Source: an uncultured Bacteroides sp. (GTDB lineage Bacteria > Bacteroidota > Bacteroidia > Bacteroidales > Bacteroidaceae). Taken from it: a DNA stretch of 64,000 bases. Where the stretch lies: NCBI GenBank assembly GCA_944322345.1, contig CALUOO010000010.1, positions 62,001-126,000 on the forward strand. The letters are read 5' to 3'. The translations under genes were made by a program, and so were the position numbers. Under the pieces are notes generated by a model, which ran no database searches, was not told the DNA's origin, and saw only the letters and a program-made list of their open reading frames with translations. Position 1 is the stretch's first letter. Every line of letters begins with the position of its first letter. Below, in pieces: positions 24,408 to 34,556 of the stretch.

Positions 24408-25052
24408 ATGAACACAATCCACCTACAGCAAACACTCCCCGAAGTGTTTGCTGACAGAAATTCAATAGTCTCAGACGTATGGCATAAGGACCTTGTCTTC
24501 CGGAAAGGAGAAATGTATCTGATTGAAGCAGCCTCCGGAACCGGGAAATCGTCACTATGCAACTACATCTACGGATATCGGAACGACTATCAGGGAATCA
24601 TCAATTTTGACGAGACAAACATCAAGTCGTATTCCGTCACCCAGTGGGTAACACTGAGGAGACACTCGCTCAGTATGCTCTTTCAAGACCTGCGTTTGTT
24701 CAGCGAGCTGACAGCTTTTGAGAACGTCCAGCTGAAAAACAGACTGACCGGACACAAAAAGAAGAAAGAAATTCTGTTCCTTTTCGAGAGACTCGGCATT
24801 GCAGACAAAGTTGACGTAAAAGTCGGTAGACTCTCCTTCGGGCAGCAACAGCGTGTAGCCTTTATCCGCACGCTCTGTCAGCCTTTCGATTTTCTCTTTC
24901 TGGATGAACCCATCAGCCATCTGGACGACGACAACAGCCGTATTATGGGAGAACTGATTGTAGCCGAAGCCCAAACGCAACAGGCCGGAGTGATTGTTAC
25001 CTCTATTGGCAAACACATAGAGCTTCCATACAATCGGACACTCCGATTGTAG
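24408..25052 (+). CDS. ABC transporter ATP-binding protein
   Basis: 214 residues from the ATG at 24408; a longer in-frame reading would overlap the DUF4836 stop and adds nothing. Walker A is ASGTGKSS, the Q-loop lies in MLFQDLRLF, the signature is LSFGQQQR and Walker B is FLFLDEPISHLDDD. This is the LolD/MacB/FtsE-like class. It is followed 49 bp later by a FtsX-type permease, which is almost certainly its partner. The signature is LSFGQ rather than the usual LSGGQ. The substrate is unknown; lipoprotein or envelope work is typical of this class. Confidence 0.88.
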   Translation: MNTIHLQQTLPEVFADRNSIVSDVWHKDLVFRKGEMYLIEAASGTGKSSLCNYIYGYRNDYQGIINFDETNIKSYSVTQWVTLRRHSLSMLFQDLRLFSELTAFENVQLKNRLTGHKKKKEILFLFERLGIADKVDVKVGRLSFGQQQRVAFIRTLCQPFDFLFLDEPISHLDDDNSRIMGELIVAEAQTQQAGVIVTSIGKHIELPYNRTLRL

Positions 25053-25101
25053 AGTATCTTCGCAAAAACTCATACACCAAAAACATAAAAAAGCTCACAA
25101 T

Positions 25102-26307
25102 ATGAATCCACTTATCTGGAAATTGCTTCGCCAGCATATCAGTATCGGTCAGTTAACAGGTTTCTTTTTCGCCAACCTCTTGGGCATGATGATCGTACTG
25201 CTCGGCATACAGTTCTATAATGACGTACTTCCTGTCTTTACCGAAGGGGACAGCTTTATGAAAAAAGACTTCATTATCGCCACAAAGAAAATCAATGCAC
25301 TTGGAACACTAACAAAGAAAGACAACACCTTCACTCCTGAAGAGATAGCCGACCTACAGAAACAACCATTTACAAAAACCGTAGGTTCTTTCACTTCCTC
25401 TCAGTTTAACGTATCGGCCGGTTTAGGAATGCAGGAAGCAGGCATCAGTCTGTCTACCGAAATGTTCTTCGAGTCCGTGCCCGACCAGTTTGTGGATGTC
25501 CGTCTCGACAAATGGCAATTCGACGAGAACTCTCATACCATCCCTATCATCATCCCGCGCAATTATCTGAACCTGTATAATTTCGGATTTGCCCAAAGCC
25601 GTAATCTGCCAAAGATTTCGGAAGGTCTGATAAGTCTTGTACAAATGGACATCGTGCTAAGAGGCAACGGAAGAGTAGAACAATACAAAGGTAACATTGT
25701 GGGGTTTTCCAACCGTCTGAACACGATTCTCGTACCACAAGCTTTTATGGACTGGGGCAACCGCACATTTGCCCCAAATGCCGAAGTACATCCCTCACGC
25801 CTCATCATCGAAGTAAATAATCCAGCTGACCCTTCTATCACCGAATATTTCCAGCAAAAAGGATACGAGACAGAAGACGGTAAGCTTGATGCCGGCAAAA
25901 CGGCCTATTTCCTACGCCTTGTTGTAGGTATAGTCTTAGGAGTAGGGTTACTTATCAGTGTTCTATCTTTCTACATACTGATGCTCAGCATCTACCTGTT
26001 GCTACAGAAAAATACAGAAAAACTAACCAACCTGCTTTTAATAGGATATAGTCCCAATCAGGTTGCTTTGCCCTATCAGTTACTGACGATTGGCGTAAAC
26101 CTTCTTGTACTGATCGCCTCCATAGGCATGGTCAGCTGGTTGAGGGGATACTACGTAAATTCCATTCTCAAGCTGTTTCCCCAGCTGGGAATCAGTACAC
26201 TTGGAATAACAATAGGTATAGGGATATTCCTGCTTCTCATTGTATCCGCCATCAACATGTTAATCATCAGGCGCCGCATCATTTCCATCTGGCAACATAA
26301 AGCCTGA
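25102..26307 (+). CDS. ABC transporter permease, FtsX/MacB type
   Basis: 401 residues. One N-terminal membrane helix (about 18-40) is followed by a large periplasmic domain (about 45-265). Three further helices (about 275-305, 325-350, 365-392) resemble the FtsX core of type VII ABC exporters. These machines do mechanical work in the envelope rather than simple transport. It pairs with the preceding ATP-binding gene. No signal other than the first helix is present. The exact role (lipoprotein release, cell-wall hydrolase control or efflux) cannot be read. Confidence 0.8.
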   Translation: MNPLIWKLLRQHISIGQLTGFFFANLLGMMIVLLGIQFYNDVLPVFTEGDSFMKKDFIIATKKINALGTLTKKDNTFTPEEIADLQKQPFTKTVGSFTSSQFNVSAGLGMQEAGISLSTEMFFESVPDQFVDVRLDKWQFDENSHTIPIIIPRNYLNLYNFGFAQSRNLPKISEGLISLVQMDIVLRGNGRVEQYKGNIVGFSNRLNTILVPQAFMDWGNRTFAPNAEVHPSRLIIEVNNPADPSITEYFQQKGYETEDGKLDAGKTAYFLRLVVGIVLGVGLLISVLSFYILMLSIYLLLQKNTEKLTNLLLIGYSPNQVALPYQLLTIGVNLLVLIASIGMVSWLRGYYVNSILKLFPQLGISTLGITIGIGIFLLLIVSAINMLIIRRRIISIWQHKA

Positions 26308-26335
26308 GCAGAACTTTAATATCCGGAACAGACAT

Positions 26336-26403
26336 GCACAACATGTACATGTCATACAGCACAAGATGCACATGTCGTACAGTACGAGATGCGCATCTCG
26401 TGC
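26336..26403. repeat. Short 23-bp-register array of quasi-palindromes
   Basis: Three near-palindromic units, each about 21 bp, end with TCATAC, TCGTAC and TCGTGC and are joined by the dinucleotide ag. The last contains a perfect 18-bp palindrome at 26384-26401. Its layout (a quasi-palindrome plus 2-bp spacer) recalls the 22-bp elements, but the sequence is different. Confidence 0.65.
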
Positions 26404-26534
26404 ATATTCGGTAACCTTTCCCCCTACCCCTTGTTACCTTACTTTTTTTCGTCCTATCTTTCCCTATTCTATGCTTCCAAAGTCTTCTCCCCTACTCCGA
26501 ATACATAAAATACGTTAATTAAAATTTCTTTTAT

Positions 26535-26565
26535 TTTGTTTTGTCGTAATAAATTAATATAATTG
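26535..26565 (+). promoter_or_regulatory. Probable promoter of the SusC/D locus
   Basis: TTTG at 26535-26538 and TATAATTG at 26558-26565 (one mismatch to TAnnTTTG) with a 19-bp spacer, as in the Bacteroides consensus. Confidence 0.4.
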
Positions 26566-26849
26566 CAGCCGTTATACAAGGATACTCTGTCCCAGTATAA
26601 ACAATACCCCCATTTATAACTAAACTTTACAAATTTATGGAAACAGCCCTTTTATCTATCAGACCATGCAGGCAAAGGCTATTGGACAATAGAACTTACC
26701 GCTACCCCCAAGCACTCAAAATTCTTTTTCTTGCTTAATTGAACATACAGCCATAAAGATTATGTCTGTAGGGATTGCTATGCTTTATTATTATCATAGC
26801 CAACTGACAGCATTCTCTTTATAGTTTCTCTCGACGGAATTAATAAGTA

Positions 26850-26940
26850 TCCGGTTCTTTAGTTTTTCAAGTTTGTGCATTAATTAATCCCCAACAGACC
26901 AGAACTTAATATCACAAAAACTTACAAACTAAAAACTTAA
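26850..26940. repeat. 8-bp-periodic inverted array in the SusC/D locus leader
   Basis: Octamers such as ggttcttt, agtttttc, aagtttgt at 26853-26877 return inverted as agaactta, aaaactta, caaactaa, aaacttaa at 26901-26940. Confidence 0.6.
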
Positions 26941-27003
26941 CTGCTTATCCAATACCAAAAATCAAAATTAACCAACAAATTATTAACCTCTTAACCACAG
27001 AAC

Positions 27004-28308
27004 ATGAGTAAATTACCTTACCTTGCAGGGGGAGTCTTATGTCTACTGCTGTTTATCGGCGCATGTAGCGAGGACAACAAAAGTACATCCTTTGACCCCA
27101 ATCAGCCAGTAACCATGACTGAATTTATGCCGGATTCCGGTGGTATCCGCACTCAATTTGTCATCAAAGGAAGCAATTTTGGCAATGACAAAAGTCAAGT
27201 AAAAGTATTCTTCACAGACGTAGAAGAAAAAGAACGTGAAGCAATCGTATTAGGAGTCAATCCAAGCACTATCTACTGCCAAGTTCCCAAACAGGCAGAT
27301 GGAAGAAGTGCCATACGAGTAACTGTAAACGGCAAGGCAGCTAATGCTATAAAAAAAACATTCAGGTATGTCGTAGCCTCTTCAGTGTCTACAGTAGTGG
27401 GAAAAGCTACAGAAGCAGGAAGCAACAATGGTACATTGGGAGAAACCACTTTATACTATCCTCAATATGTAGCTGTAGACAACGATAACAATGTATTTGT
27501 ATTCGATACCGACAACAGAACCCGTCTGATCTCGGTCAACGAAAATAAGTCTCTCACCTTATTTGATGGAGGCATATTCGACCAACCGACATTCGTCAAC
27601 AAAGAAAAGACTCAATTCTTTATAGCAGGAGACAATGCCGGTACGGGATGCTATCTCTTCGATGCTGCAGTCAGTTGGTCACCCGATCCTTACGGAAAAC
27701 TTCTAAACACAGGCGACTGGATGCATAGCGTAGTACTCGACCCTGTAGACTCTACATTTATCATCTACCGTCAAAATACAGGTCCACTGTGGGTACAACG
27801 ATACAAGAAAGGAATGAGCAAACAGCAGGCCAGACAGATTGGAACAGTGTTCAGCGGTGGTTCTAACGGACTATGTGCATACAATCCGATGGATGGTTAC
27901 ATCTATTGTGTACTCCACCAGCCAAGCGCAATTCTTCGTTTTAAAGTGAAAAGAGGCGCTGATGGATGGCCTGAACTAGATGGAGAAGTAGAAAACTTCT
28001 GTAACAATGGATTCGGTTTCCGCGAGGGACATATCAGCGAAGCACAATTCAGTAGTCCACACGGACTTGCAATCGACAAAGAAGGAAATATATACATTGC
28101 AGACAGTAACAATCACCGTATCCGCAAAATCGATTTCAAGACCAAGAATGTGACTACGGCAGCAGGTAACGGAAGTGCCGGATATAAAGACGGTGCTCCC
28201 GAAGATGCCCAGTTCAACCAACCATGGGGAGTTTGTCTGGACAAAGATGAGTTCATCTATATAGCAGACAAGAACAACCATTGTATCAGAAAATTAGCTA
28301 TTGAATAA
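27004..28308 (+). CDS. IPT/TIG and NHL-repeat surface lipoprotein
   Basis: 434 residues with a lipoprotein signal; lipid Cys 21 (LLFIGACSED). An IPT/TIG immunoglobulin-like domain (about 35-122) is followed by a beta-propeller of NHL-type repeats (about 130-433). The clearest are near the end, where PHGLAIDKEGNIYIADSNNHRIRKID and PWGVCLDKDEFIYIADKNNHCIRKL sit at the expected spacing. This type of protein often accompanies SusC/SusD pairs and probably helps bind the glycan or protein target at the cell surface. It is the first gene of the locus, 17 bp before susC. Confidence 0.9.
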   Translation: MSKLPYLAGGVLCLLLFIGACSEDNKSTSFDPNQPVTMTEFMPDSGGIRTQFVIKGSNFGNDKSQVKVFFTDVEEKEREAIVLGVNPSTIYCQVPKQADGRSAIRVTVNGKAANAIKKTFRYVVASSVSTVVGKATEAGSNNGTLGETTLYYPQYVAVDNDNNVFVFDTDNRTRLISVNENKSLTLFDGGIFDQPTFVNKEKTQFFIAGDNAGTGCYLFDAAVSWSPDPYGKLLNTGDWMHSVVLDPVDSTFIIYRQNTGPLWVQRYKKGMSKQQARQIGTVFSGGSNGLCAYNPMDGYIYCVLHQPSAILRFKVKRGADGWPELDGEVENFCNNGFGFREGHISEAQFSSPHGLAIDKEGNIYIADSNNHRIRKIDFKTKNVTTAAGNGSAGYKDGAPEDAQFNQPWGVCLDKDEFIYIADKNNHCIRKLAIE

Positions 28309-28325
28309 TTCCTAAGAAACAAGAC

Positions 28326-31300
28326 ATGAAAACATTATATACAAAAATCACGTTATGTCTCTTCTTCCTGTGGATCGGAGGCATGATGCAAGAGAGTTAT
28401 GCACAGCAGACTCAGATAGAAGTGGGTGGTGTTGTAATAGACGAACTGGGAGAACCGTTGCCAGGAGCCAACATCACGATAAAGGGTAACGAGGAAGTAG
28501 GTACAATTTCGGATATTGACGGAAAGTTCAGCCTGAAATCATTAGCCCCCAATACAACTTTGGTAGTCTCTTTCATGGGATACCAAACTCAGGAAATTGT
28601 AGTCAAGAAGACCAACTATAATTTACAAGTCACACTGGTACCTAACTCTGAAGCACTCGACGAAGTAGTGGTAGTAGGTATGGGAACACAGCGTAAGGTC
28701 AGTGTAGTAGGAGCCGTTACTACCATCGAACCGGCAGCTATCACAGCCCCGTCTACCTCTATTACCAATATGTTGGGAGGTGTCGTACCGGGTATCATTG
28801 CCGTAGGCAGAAGCGGAGAACCGGGAAATGACATCTCAGAATTCTGGATTCGTGGTATCAGCACATTTGGAGCCAATTCATCGGCTTTAGTGCTTATCGA
28901 CGGAATTGAAGGAAATCTGAACGATGTCAATCCTTCGGATATCGAAAGTTTCTCCATCCTGAAAGATGCTTCCGCAACAGCTGTTTACGGTGTACGAGGT
29001 GCCAACGGTGTGGTACTGATCACAACCCGTTCGGGCGAAGAAGGACCAGCCAAAGTGACATGGAAGAGTAGCGTCACTCTCTCCTATTCTCCACGTATGC
29101 CCGAATACTTAAATGCCAGCGATTATGCCACTCTAGCCAACGAAGCCCGTGTAGTAAGCAACATGGATCCGCTATATTCTCCTACCGAACTGGAAATCAT
29201 CAAAAACCAACTCGACCCCGATCTATATCCTAATGTCAACTGGCAGGATGTGATTTTAAAAGACTACACTTTTAATCATCAGCACTACATGAACATATCA
29301 GGCGGTGGAAAAGCAGCCAGATATTTTGTCAGCGTAGGTGGAACATTCAAAGATGCTATCTTCAACCAAGACAAGGTGAACAAATATAACACCAACGTAC
29401 GATGGGCACAATATAATTTCCGTGGTAAAGTCGACATGAACTTAACCCCATCTACCATTATGGGCTTGGCACTGGATGGAGTCATTGTAGATTCACGTGG
29501 ACCTGGATATGGTTCGGACAACAGCTCATTATGGGCATCTCAGGCCAACCTGACACCTCTTACCGTACCTTTACGTTATTCCAACGGGCAGCTTGCCGCT
29601 TACGGAAACACAGGTGAAAACATTTCTCCGTATGTTCTGCTGAATCACATGGGATACAAGAAGAGCAACCGTACGACATTGAATATCAACCTGACATTAC
29701 GTCAAGACTTTGATAAATGGATTAAAGGTCTAAGCGCGAGAGGAATGTTCTCATACTATAACAACAATACTCACGATACTACCCGCCAGAAAAATCCGGA
29801 TCTGTATAAAGCTATCGGACGTGCCAACGACGGATCGTTGATGACACAGCACACTGTACAGGCATCCAACCTAAGTTTCGGTACCGCAGCCGGTGCACAA
29901 AGAAGATACTATTTCGAAGGACAAGTCACTTACGACCGGATTTTCAACGAAGTACACCGTGTAGGCGGATTGCTTCACTACTATATGCAAAGCAGCGAGA
30001 CAACATTGGCAACAGACGAAATCAGTTCAATCCCCGAACGCTATCAGGCATTATCAAGCCGTCTGACCTACTCTTATAAAGACACTTACTTCGTAGAAGG
30101 TAACTTGGGATACACAGGTTCAGAAAACTTCGAACCGGGCAGACAGTTCGGTTGGTTCCCAGCCATAGCTCTAGGTTGGCTTCCTACACAATACGAATTC
30201 ATGAAACAGCATCTGCCATGGCTCAACCACTTCAAGATCAGAGCTTCATACGGTGAAGTAGGAAACGACCGTATAGGTAACCGCCGCTTCCCTTACCTTA
30301 CTTTAATCAATTTCAACAATAGTGGACGTTGGGGGTCAGGCGGTCTGACTGAATCTCAGATCGGAGCAGACAACCTGCACTGGGAGGTAGCTAAGAAATA
30401 TAACTTAGGTTTCGACTTCCAATTGTTCAACGATAAGATTGGCGGTACGATTGACTTCTTCCGCGACACCCGTGACAATATTTTCCAAGAGAGACAAATG
30501 ATGCCGGTAGAAGTGGGAGTAGTGACTAATCCATACACCAACGTAGGTCGTATGCGCAGTGAAGGTATCGATGGAAACATCTACTGGAACCAACGGATCA
30601 ACGACGACAATTCGTTCACCGTCCGTGCCAACATGACTTATGCCAAAAATAAAGTTATACACTGGGATCAGGCATCCTTCCGTTATCCATACCAGTCATA
30701 CAGTAACGTGCAATATGGTATTCAACGTGGTTTGATAGCCATGGGACTGTTTGCTAATGAGGATGAAATCAACAGTAGTCCGAAGCAGACATTCGGTGAA
30801 GTTCGTCCCGGTGACATCCGCTATAAAGACGTCAATGGCGACGGCAAGATAGACGCCGACGATGAAGTACCTATCGCTTACTCCAATGTTCCGGAAATGC
30901 AATACGGTTTTGCCTTGGAATACAGATGGAAAAGACTCACAGTCAGCGCCCTGTTTACAGGTGTAGGTAAGGTTAACTTCCTGTATGGCGGAACAGGATT
31001 CTATCCGTTCGTGGGTGAAGAGACCGGCAATGTTCTGTCTATTGTCAACGACCAGAGAAACCGGTGGACACCGGCATGGTATTCAGGAGATCCTTCAACA
31101 GAAAATCCCAATGCTCGCTTCCCACGTCTGACTTATGGTCCTAACCAAAATAACAACCGTGCATCTACATTCTGGTTGGCAGACGGTTCTTATCTACGCT
31201 GGAAATCTTTGGATATATCCTATCGTCTGGGCACTAACAAATACCTGAGCAGAGTAGGTATCAGCGACCTTGTGCTCCAATTTGTAGGACAAAATCTGGC

Positions 31301-31406
31301 TGTATGGGATTCAGTTAAACTTTGGGATCCGGAACAAGCTTCATCCAATGGAGCCGTATATCCGCTACAGCGTACATTCTCCTTGCAATTAACAGCGACC
31401 TTCTAA
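28326..31406 (+). CDS. SusC/RagA-family TonB-dependent outer-membrane transporter
   Basis: 1026 residues. Signal peptide (about 1-26), then a carboxypeptidase-D-like regulatory domain (about 32-110, VIDELGEPLPGANITIKG), the TonB-box region (EALDEVVVVGMGTQRK), a plug domain (about 130-230, with FWIRGISTFGANSSALVLIDGIEG) and a beta-barrel of about 750 residues ending in the aromatic LTATF. It imports oligomers delivered by the SusD lipoprotein. It is the second gene of a four-gene locus. No glycoside hydrolase lies next to it, so the substrate cannot be guessed from context. Confidence 0.95.
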   Translation: MKTLYTKITLCLFFLWIGGMMQESYAQQTQIEVGGVVIDELGEPLPGANITIKGNEEVGTISDIDGKFSLKSLAPNTTLVVSFMGYQTQEIVVKKTNYNLQVTLVPNSEALDEVVVVGMGTQRKVSVVGAVTTIEPAAITAPSTSITNMLGGVVPGIIAVGRSGEPGNDISEFWIRGISTFGANSSALVLIDGIEGNLNDVNPSDIESFSILKDASATAVYGVRGANGVVLITTRSGEEGPAKVTWKSSVTLSYSPRMPEYLNASDYATLANEARVVSNMDPLYSPTELEIIKNQLDPDLYPNVNWQDVILKDYTFNHQHYMNISGGGKAARYFVSVGGTFKDAIFNQDKVNKYNTNVRWAQYNFRGKVDMNLTPSTIMGLALDGVIVDSRGPGYGSDNSSLWASQANLTPLTVPLRYSNGQLAAYGNTGENISPYVLLNHMGYKKSNRTTLNINLTLRQDFDKWIKGLSARGMFSYYNNNTHDTTRQKNPDLYKAIGRANDGSLMTQHTVQASNLSFGTAAGAQRRYYFEGQVTYDRIFNEVHRVGGLLHYYMQSSETTLATDEISSIPERYQALSSRLTYSYKDTYFVEGNLGYTGSENFEPGRQFGWFPAIALGWLPTQYEFMKQHLPWLNHFKIRASYGEVGNDRIGNRRFPYLTLINFNNSGRWGSGGLTESQIGADNLHWEVAKKYNLGFDFQLFNDKIGGTIDFFRDTRDNIFQERQMMPVEVGVVTNPYTNVGRMRSEGIDGNIYWNQRINDDNSFTVRANMTYAKNKVIHWDQASFRYPYQSYSNVQYGIQRGLIAMGLFANEDEINSSPKQTFGEVRPGDIRYKDVNGDGKIDADDEVPIAYSNVPEMQYGFALEYRWKRLTVSALFTGVGKVNFLYGGTGFYPFVGEETGNVLSIVNDQRNRWTPAWYSGDPSTENPNARFPRLTYGPNQNNNRASTFWLADGSYLRWKSLDISYRLGTNKYLSRVGISDLVLQFVGQNLAVWDSVKLWDPEQASSNGAVYPLQRTFSLQLTATF

Positions 31407-31459
31407 GTAATATGAGTTTCTTAGTTTTAAAATAACTGATTACTTAACAACTAAATGTT

Positions 31460-33436
31460 ATGAAAAATAAAATCAAAAAAACACTATATATCCTATGCAC
31501 CGCTTTGGGAATGTTGCCCACATTCACTTCGTGCAATTACCTGAGTGTAGAAGATTACTTCAATGATCTGACTCCACTAGACTCCATATTTGCCCGTCAG
31601 AACTACCTAGAACGCTATGTATGGGGCACAGCCGGTTTGCTACCCAATCAGGGGAACCTGTTTTCTAATGCCAACGGCCCGTTCAATCTGGCTGTAGACG
31701 AATTCCTGCTTTCATGGCAGAAAAACGAATATGCAGGTACCTACCTGTATGCAGGCAAAATAGACCAAAACTCAACCTACTATAATATGTGGAGCCAATA
31801 TTATAAAGGTATCCGCAAATGTAACACCATCATCACCCGCATTGACGAATGTAGAGATTTAAAACCCCTTGCACGTCGCGATCTCCTTGGTATCACCTAC
31901 TTCATGCGGGCTTCTTTCTATTTCTATCTACTGGAGTTATACGGCCCAGTCGTTATTATGCCAGAGCAACCGATGGAAGTAGACCAGCCTTCGGAAGCAC
32001 TCTCTTTCGAACGGAGTACCTATGACGAATGTGTAGATTATATCTGTAAAGATTTGGAGCAAGCATATCAGTTACTAGATCCTTCACGTCCTACCAGCGA
32101 GTTCCAAAAGCCAACAAAATATGCAGCAGCAGCACTTATGTCACGTGTACGCCTCTATCAGGCATCCAAATGGTATAACGGCAATCCGTTCTACGCAGAC
32201 TGGAAAACCTCTGACGGCCGTAATTTGATTGCGCAGGTAAACGATCCTTCGAAATGGGCAAAATCGGCAGCAGCCTCCAAGCGCATTATCGAAAGCGGAA
32301 TGTTTGCATTACACACCGTCCCAAGTGATGACAATACCCAAGCATGTCCGGGAGCTCCACAAGATGCATTCCCTGATGGAGTAGGTGGTATCGACCCATT
32401 CCACTCATATGCAGATATGTTTAACGGTGAAGCATTGTCGGTTAAGAATCCGGAATTAATCAACTCTATCGGTTTGGCAGATAATGTAGTAAGAATAGCT
32501 TTCCCATTAAAAATGGGTGGTTGGAATGGTTTGGGAGTCACTCAGAAACTGGTAGACGCCTATTACATGAACGATGGAAGCGACTATGAAATGCAAAACG
32601 ATTATTACGAGCAAATTGGTGAAAGCAAAGTATTAGCAACAAATTACGAACTCCGTCCTTCCGTTGCCAGAATGTATCTGAACCGTGAACCACGTTTCTA
32701 CGCAAGCATCGGCTTCTGCGAATGCTTGTGGCCGGGGACTTCACTGTCTGGAACCGAAACACCCAACCGTACTAACATTGTAGCAGGTTATTATGTAGAC
32801 GGTAACTGTGCAAAAGAAAGTGCCAATCCGGAAGACTACAACCTGACAGGATATACCTTTAAGAAATACATTCATTGGGAAGACAACTGCTATGGCCAGC
32901 AAAACGCTCGCGTAAAGCCCAAAGATTTCCCTGTATTCAGATATGCGGAAATACTGATGAACTACGTAGAAGCATTGAACGAGTTTCAAGGACAACCAGC
33001 ATACGAAGAAACAGCGGATGGAAAGACCTATACTATCCAATGGGATCCCAATGAAATTATGTATTATTTCAATATGATCCGTTATCGTGCCGGTCTGCCG
33101 GGAATCACACTGTCAGAAGCTTCCGATCAGGAAACAATGCGCCAACTGATCATTCGTGAACGTATGATCGAATTTGCCGGGGAAGGAAGACGTTATCACG
33201 ATTTAAGACGTTGGGGACTTGCATTTGAAGAAGAGAACAAACCGATACAGGGTTGTGATGTAACAAAGAAAAGTACAGAAAGAGACCAGTTCTACTCTGT
33301 TACCAATATTGTACACAAATACTCTTTGCGTAGCTTCGACAATAAGATGTATTTCTACCCGATTCCAAGAACGGTTTTGGACAAGAATCCTAAATTAATC
33401 CAGAATCCGGGATGGGACGGATGGGGTGACTGGTAA
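31460..33436 (+). CDS. SusD/RagB-family nutrient-binding lipoprotein
   Basis: 658 residues with a lipoprotein signal; lipid Cys 25 (FTSCNYLS). TPR-like helices with the family segments YYNMWSQYYKGIRKCNTII and the C-terminal RERMIEFAGEGRRYHDLRRW are clear, followed by the terminal block FYPIPRTVLDKNP. It forms the lid of the SusC channel at the cell surface and captures the substrate. At 658 residues it is longer than the usual 500-600. It lies 53 bp after susC in the same transcription unit. Confidence 0.95.
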   Translation: MKNKIKKTLYILCTALGMLPTFTSCNYLSVEDYFNDLTPLDSIFARQNYLERYVWGTAGLLPNQGNLFSNANGPFNLAVDEFLLSWQKNEYAGTYLYAGKIDQNSTYYNMWSQYYKGIRKCNTIITRIDECRDLKPLARRDLLGITYFMRASFYFYLLELYGPVVIMPEQPMEVDQPSEALSFERSTYDECVDYICKDLEQAYQLLDPSRPTSEFQKPTKYAAAALMSRVRLYQASKWYNGNPFYADWKTSDGRNLIAQVNDPSKWAKSAAASKRIIESGMFALHTVPSDDNTQACPGAPQDAFPDGVGGIDPFHSYADMFNGEALSVKNPELINSIGLADNVVRIAFPLKMGGWNGLGVTQKLVDAYYMNDGSDYEMQNDYYEQIGESKVLATNYELRPSVARMYLNREPRFYASIGFCECLWPGTSLSGTETPNRTNIVAGYYVDGNCAKESANPEDYNLTGYTFKKYIHWEDNCYGQQNARVKPKDFPVFRYAEILMNYVEALNEFQGQPAYEETADGKTYTIQWDPNEIMYYFNMIRYRAGLPGITLSEASDQETMRQLIIRERMIEFAGEGRRYHDLRRWGLAFEEENKPIQGCDVTKKSTERDQFYSVTNIVHKYSLRSFDNKMYFYPIPRTVLDKNPKLIQNPGWDGWGDW

Positions 33437-33491
33437 TTAAATTATCCCTAAGTTACATCATCATTTACTAATTATTTAATTACAGACAGTT

Positions 33492-34430
33492 ATGAAACAA
33501 ATAAATAAATGGATCATATTTTCGCTGGTTGCCGCTTTTGTCGCTTCCTGTTCTGAAGATATACTAGAAAAAGAGCAATACAAAAAAGAAATCTACCTTG
33601 TCGGAGCTTACGACAGAGTATGGACTACCACTGTAGAGTATAGCGAAGAAGATGTAGAGACCTATTTTACAATCAGCAGCTCAGGAACACTGCCATTGGA
33701 CAAGAATGTAAATGTCAAGCTGAAAATCAACGAAGAGCTGGTAGATATTTACAATCAAAAATACTGGACTATCTTGAATGAGGATAAATACTACAAGCCA
33801 TTGGACCAATCGTTGTATAATATACCTTCATTAAGCAACGTTCTTCTTGACCACAGCAAAGGAATCTCCGTAAAAGTACCAGTCTTCATTAAAACAAAAG
33901 ATATAAATATAGACAAGGATTATGTAATTCCGGTAGAGATAGAAAGTTCTACACCATATCCGGTTAACAAATCCGGAGAAAAAATGCTCATATTGCTGAA
34001 GATGAAAAATGCCTATTCCGGAAGCTACAAAATGGATGGATATACTTATGAAGTCGAGGACGGCGAAGTGCTGGAAATGAGCAAACGACATATTTCAAAC
34101 AATAAGACCGTAACTCCTACCGGCATCAACACTGTAAGAATCTTCTATGCAATGAACAATGAAAGTGATGAAGAAACAGACATACAGACAAAAACAATTC
34201 AAATGACCATTCTTGATGAGAACTATGCTGGTAGTGACTATGTGAAGAAAGTAAAAGTTGATGCATGGCATCCAGCGACATGGTCTGCTTCTGGAAAGTC
34301 TGTGATTGATACAGGAAAGAGTTATTATGATCCGAAGGAAGGAAAGCTCTACGTAGAGTATCAAATAGACAACATGCTCTATGAAGAGACACTGACAAAG
34401 ATAAAGACAAATGAAGAAATTTATAAATAA
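33492..34430 (+). CDS. BT_3044-like surface lipoprotein (DUF1735 plus DUF4361)
   Basis: 312 residues with a lipoprotein signal; lipid Cys 20 (AFVASCSED). The N-terminal beta domain (about 25-170) looks like DUF1735, including the LPLDKNVNVKLKINEELVDIYN segment. The C-terminal part (about 175-305) looks like DUF4361, with SGSYKMDGYTYE and the closing YVEYQIDN. Such proteins take the SusE/SusF-like place after susD and are thought to bind glycan at the surface. It is the last gene of the locus, followed by a 16-bp-stem terminator. Confidence 0.82.
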   Translation: MKQINKWIIFSLVAAFVASCSEDILEKEQYKKEIYLVGAYDRVWTTTVEYSEEDVETYFTISSSGTLPLDKNVNVKLKINEELVDIYNQKYWTILNEDKYYKPLDQSLYNIPSLSNVLLDHSKGISVKVPVFIKTKDINIDKDYVIPVEIESSTPYPVNKSGEKMLILLKMKNAYSGSYKMDGYTYEVEDGEVLEMSKRHISNNKTVTPTGINTVRIFYAMNNESDEETDIQTKTIQMTILDENYAGSDYVKKVKVDAWHPATWSASGKSVIDTGKSYYDPKEGKLYVEYQIDNMLYEETLTKIKTNEEIYK

Positions 34431-34556
34431 ACATTCGAATATTTCAAACTACTGCATCTAAGGTAAAAGAGGATTGTTCCATGTTCTAAGAAAAAGGTCT
34501 GCTTTCCTTTCTTTGTGAAAAGAATAAAAAAGCCAGTTACACCTTTTTCCTTCCAA

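Larger units (their letters stand above)
26308..27003. other. Long region ahead of the SusC/D locus
   Basis: 696 bp without a convincing gene. It holds a 23-bp-register repeat (26336-26403), a probable promoter (26535-26565), a 33-codon ORF with no family match (26637-26738), a small hairpin (26778-26800) and an 8-bp-periodic inverted array (26850-26940). If the promoter is used, the leader of the first gene is about 430 nt. No sigma/anti-sigma or hybrid regulator gene is present. Confidence 0.5.

Noticed and set aside
26637-26738. 33-codon ORF in the SusC/D leader
   Set aside because: No recognisable family, no enriched regulatory codons and no clear ribosome context; kept only as a remark.
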